The notes under the pieces: generated by a model
The model's input: only the letters and a program-made list of their open reading frames with translations
Databases searched by the model: none
What the model was told of the DNA's origin: nothing
In this document: positions 5,487-7,246 of the stretch, piece by piece
Position numbering within the stretch: position 1 is the stretch's first letter
How the letters are laid out: each line of letters opens with the position of its first letter
Assembly: GCA_028290225.1 (NCBI GenBank)
Contig: JAQGKH010000351.1
Span: 1-7,246 of the forward strand
Direction of reading: 5' to 3'
Length of the DNA stretch: 7,246 nt
DNA from: Devosia sp.
GTDB lineage: Bacteria > Pseudomonadota > Alphaproteobacteria > Rhizobiales > Devosiaceae
Position numbers and translations under genes: made by a program

Positions 5487-6038
5487 CTACGAGCTGGCCT
5501 CTGCATCGGCAATACGGTCCATCACCGCCTCCGGTGACACATCCCGCTTCAACTCCTCGAGTTCCTGGTCCGACTCCGTGCGGATATCGAGCTTGTGGGC
5601 GATGGCGGTCACCAGTCCGATCAGCCGCGTCGTTTCGTGCTCGTTCAGCAAGCTCACCTGCAGGTCGAGATCGGCCCGGATATTGTCCTCGGCAGCCATT
5701 CGGTTCTGGTTGATCAGCACGAAGGTGCTCAGGAAGATCGCCTCTACCGAAGCTTCCATCGCCAGCACCACCAGCGAAGGATCCCAGGCCGGGATGATCG
5801 GCAGCCAGCCCAGATTGATGCCGATCCACAGCCCGAAAAACACCAGGTGGATGTAAACAAACAACATCGAGCCGGCGAATTTGCTGATCGCGGCCGCCGC
5901 GCGCTCCTCCAGCGATGCCGAGCGGGCGGCTTCCTGTCGGCGCGCCATGATCGCATCGATATTGCGCGTCAATGCCGGCGACAATCCTTCGGCAGGCGTC
6001 TTGGTCGGGCTTGCCGCCATACGGGGCTGCTGGCTCAT
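5487..6038 (-). CDS. DUF1003-family membrane protein
   Basis: This 183-residue protein fits DUF1003. A polar N-terminal region with a charged helix (RRQEAARSASLEERAAAAISK, about 33-53) leads into helix 1, FAGSMLFVYIHLVFFGLWIGINL (54-76). A short WDPS turn precedes helix 2, LVVLAMEASVEAIFLSTFVLI (89-109). The family-typical INQNRMAAEDNIRADLDLQVSLLNEHETTRL stretch follows and should be a cytoplasmic amphipathic or coiled helix. The acidic C terminus is variable. The family is widespread, sits in the inner membrane and has no established biochemical function. The ATG at 6038 was chosen because AGGAG lies 11 bases upstream and the residues before it (to 6110) look non-conserved. It is divergent from uvrB across 206 bases that contain an SOS box. 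Its 3' end faces the repeat region and gene 3. Confidence 0.88.
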   Translation of the reverse strand: MSQQPRMAASPTKTPAEGLSPALTRNIDAIMARRQEAARSASLEERAAAAISKFAGSMLFVYIHLVFFGLWIGINLGWLPIIPAWDPSLVVLAMEASVEAIFLSTFVLINQNRMAAEDNIRADLDLQVSLLNEHETTRLIGLVTAIAHKLDIRTESDQELEELKRDVSPEAVMDRIADAEASS

Positions 6039-6049
6039 CGTCTTGGTCA

Positions 6050-6054
6050 CTCCT
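6050..6054 (-). promoter_or_regulatory. Ribosome binding site deciding the DUF1003 start
   Basis: Read on the minus strand this is AGGAG, 11 bases before the ATG at 6038. The spacing is rather long, but the next in-frame ATG upstream (6068) has no ribosome site. Confidence 0.55.
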
Positions 6055-6148
6055 TTATGCCCCTCCATAACGGCGGACCGTCGCCTTTGTTCATGCTGTC
6101 CACCGCTCATTGCGGCGGCACCGGCTGGCCCGAGCCGACAGCAACACC

Positions 6149-6163
6149 GTTCCGTTTCCGTTC
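6149..6163 (+). promoter_or_regulatory. SOS box (LexA site) of uvrB
   Basis: GTTC-CGTTTCC-GTTC is an exact fit to the alphaproteobacterial LexA direct-repeat operator GTTC-N7-GTTC (GAAC-N7-GAAC on the other strand). It lies 82 bases before the uvrB start and overlaps the likely -35 region. LexA would repress uvrB until DNA damage triggers RecA-dependent cleavage. The DUF1003 gene starts 110 bases away on the other side and might also respond. Confidence 0.8.
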
Positions 6164-6178
6164 ACCGCCTGCTATGCT
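6150..6178 (+). promoter_or_regulatory. Candidate uvrB promoter
   Basis: TATGCT (6173-6178) is a reasonable -10. Seventeen bases upstream lies TTCCGT (6150-6155), a poor -35 inside the SOS box. The placement makes sense for LexA blocking RNA polymerase, but the -35 match is weak. Confidence 0.45.
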
Positions 6179-6244
6179 CAGGGAACGTTGCAATTTGCGG
6201 CACCGTTCCCCACATCAGGTGCCTTCCCGAGCATTGGTGTTTCT

Positions 6245-7246
6245 ATGGCCGACAAGTCCGCACGCCCCGGCAAAGCCGAGTTTTCCATCGACGACTTCCT
6301 GGGTGAAATCGAGAAGGCCGAGGACCTGGCGGCGAGCAAACCCCTTTACGCCGAGCGCATGCGCAACAAGCGCGCGCTGGATCGTGCCGATCAGGCCGCG
6401 GCCGCTGCCGCCGAGGACGCTGCCAAACCAAAAACCGCGCTGGAAAAGCGCCGCACCACCAAGTCCTCGCACGACACGGTGACCGGCATGGCGCCGCGTA
6501 CCAGCAAGACCAAGATCAATTCCGTGGTCCGCCCCGACTTCTCGGGCATGGGCGAAGCCCCCCAGGCCGGCTTCGGCCATGTCCCCTCCGCCAAGGCGCT
6601 CTCCGCCCGCAAAGCCACCGCCCCCCCTCATCCTGAGGAGGCGCAAAGCGCCGTCTCGAAGGACGCTGCCGCGGACCCCGACGCCAGCGCCGAGATCCGC
6701 TCGGCCCTCACCGCCGCCACCAAGAAGGCGAAGGCCAAGAAGAACGAGGACGTTTCCAACGCCCAGACGGTCGGCGTCACCGCCACCGTCAAGGCGCTGG
6801 AGCAGATCATCCTGCATGGCCGCAAGGAAGTGGAAGGCTCCTCCCCCTGGATGCCGCACAAGGCGCAGAACCGCCTCAGCAAGCGCATGGCCGGCAAGCC
6901 CTTCCGCATGGTCACCGACTACGAGCCGGCCGGCGACCAGCCCACCGCCATTGCCGAACTGGTGGAAGGCATCGAAAATGGCGAAACCGACCAGGTCCTG
7001 CTCGGCGTCACCGGCAGTGGGAAAACCTTCACCGCCGCCCAGGTGATCGCCCGCACCAATCGCCCGGCGCTGATCCTTGCCCCCAACAAGACCCTCGCCG
7101 CCCAGCTTTACGGCGAGTTCAAGAGCTTTTTCCCCGACAACGCCGTCGAATATTTCGTGTCCTACTACGACTACTACCAGCCCGAGGCCTATGTGCCGCG
7201 CACGGATACCTACATCGAGAAGGAATCCACCATCAACGAGCAGATC
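6245..7246 (+). CDS. uvrB: Excinuclease ABC subunit B (UvrB), N-terminal part with long extension
   Basis: UvrB is the damage-verifying helicase-like subunit of the UvrABC nucleotide excision repair complex. The frame is open from ATG 6245 to the window edge (334 codons), so the C terminus is missing. The canonical protein begins about residue 220 with FRMVTDYEPAGDQPTAI. Then come Walker A GVTGSGKT (254-261), ILAPNKTLAAQLYGEF (motif Ia region) and the beta-hairpin YYDYYQPEAYVPRTDTYIEKE (307-327) that inserts between DNA strands. The first 219 residues are an Ala/Lys/Arg-rich, mostly disordered-looking extension; long extensions are, as I recall, common in Hyphomicrobiales UvrB. Start 6245 is the only suitable codon near the promoter, though its ribosome site is weak. 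An in-frame palindromic element encodes about residues 127-141. An SOS box lies upstream, so damage-inducible expression is expected. Confidence 0.95.
   Translation, partial: MADKSARPGKAEFSIDDFLGEIEKAEDLAASKPLYAERMRNKRALDRADQAAAAAAEDAAKPKTALEKRRTTKSSHDTVTGMAPRTSKTKINSVVRPDFSGMGEAPQAGFGHVPSAKALSARKATAPPHPEEAQSAVSKDAAADPDASAEIRSALTAATKKAKAKKNEDVSNAQTVGVTATVKALEQIILHGRKEVEGSSPWMPHKAQNRLSKRMAGKPFRMVTDYEPAGDQPTAIAELVEGIENGETDQVLLGVTGSGKTFTAAQVIARTNRPALILAPNKTLAAQLYGEFKSFFPDNAVEYFVSYYDYYQPEAYVPRTDTYIEKESTINEQI
6624..6665. repeat. Palindromic repeat element inside the uvrB reading frame
   Basis: The segment starts CCCCTCATCCTGAGGAG, has a central GGCGC-AAA-GCGCC hairpin (6640-6652) and ends GTCTCGAAGGACG. 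Outer pairing of GAG with CTC and TCC with GGA extends the structure, while the far right arm (GGACGCTG instead of GGATGAGG) has decayed. I recognise this as the type of dispersed palindrome common between genes in Bradyrhizobium and relatives. Here it is translated in frame as PPHPEEAQSAVSKDA in the non-conserved UvrB extension. Recognition is from memory and needs a genome-wide search. Confidence 0.65.

Noticed and set aside
6201..6209. Second CACCGTTCC, repeating 6145-6153, considered as another LexA half-site
   Set aside because: No partner GTTC lies 7 bases away; a 9-base repeat in GC-rich DNA is weak evidence.
5595..6482. Plus-strand open frame of 295 codons across DUF1003, the intergenic region and uvrB
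   Set aside because: It runs through the SOS box and two better supported genes and is low-complexity in translation.
6215..6859. Gly-rich minus-strand open frame opposite the uvrB extension
   Set aside because: It is a shadow of the Ala-rich uvrB extension; UvrB continues in one frame into conserved motifs.

Overview
This window looks like chromosome from a GC-rich alphaproteobacterium of the order Hyphomicrobiales, with a Devosia-like relative as my best guess. The clues are the protein families, an alphaproteobacterial SOS box (GTTC-N7-GTTC), a UvrB with a long N-terminal extension, and two classes of GC-rich palindromic repeat that I know from this order. The genus is inferred, not proven. 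Almost the whole window is chromosomal; I see no transposase, phage gene, tRNA, rRNA or CRISPR array.

Left part (1-2938). The end of a class V aminotransferase (cysteine-desulfurase-like) overlaps the start of a DMT/EamA transporter by the ATGA tetranucleotide. The transporter converges on a small exported DUF2147 protein on the minus strand, and the two genes share the bases CTAG as both stop codons. On the plus strand follow thymidine kinase (tdk) and a YciA-type acyl-CoA thioesterase, which overlap by 8 bases and probably form a two-gene operon.

Middle part (2939-5486). Three tandem genes encode exported proteins with one unusual architecture: signal peptide, bacterial SH3 domain, variable linker, and a C-terminal beta/gamma-crystallin-like domain. 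Six cysteines are conserved at near-identical spacing in all three. The first gene is preceded by a direct repeat with an 11-base period (GTTCAG-N5-ATTCAG). A nearly identical repeat (GTTCAG-N5-GTTCAG) lies at nearly the same distance before the DUF2147 gene, which suggests one response regulator controls both envelope genes. A good intrinsic terminator follows the second gene, and the third has its own candidate promoter. The cluster ends in an intergenic region holding two diverged copies of a composite hairpin repeat.

Right part (5487-7246). A DUF1003 two-helix membrane protein on the minus strand diverges from uvrB. The 206-base intergenic region holds an SOS box overlapping a plausible uvrB promoter. 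The uvrB gene runs off the right edge. Its first 219 codons are a lysine/alanine-rich extension ahead of the canonical UvrB start, and an in-frame palindromic repeat element sits inside that extension.

The genes do not form one pathway. The two themes are envelope proteins (DUF2147, three SH3/crystallin proteins, DUF1003, EamA) and DNA precursor salvage or repair (tdk, uvrB). The most novel material is the SH3/crystallin triplet with its shared regulatory motif, and the repeat inside the uvrB coding sequence.
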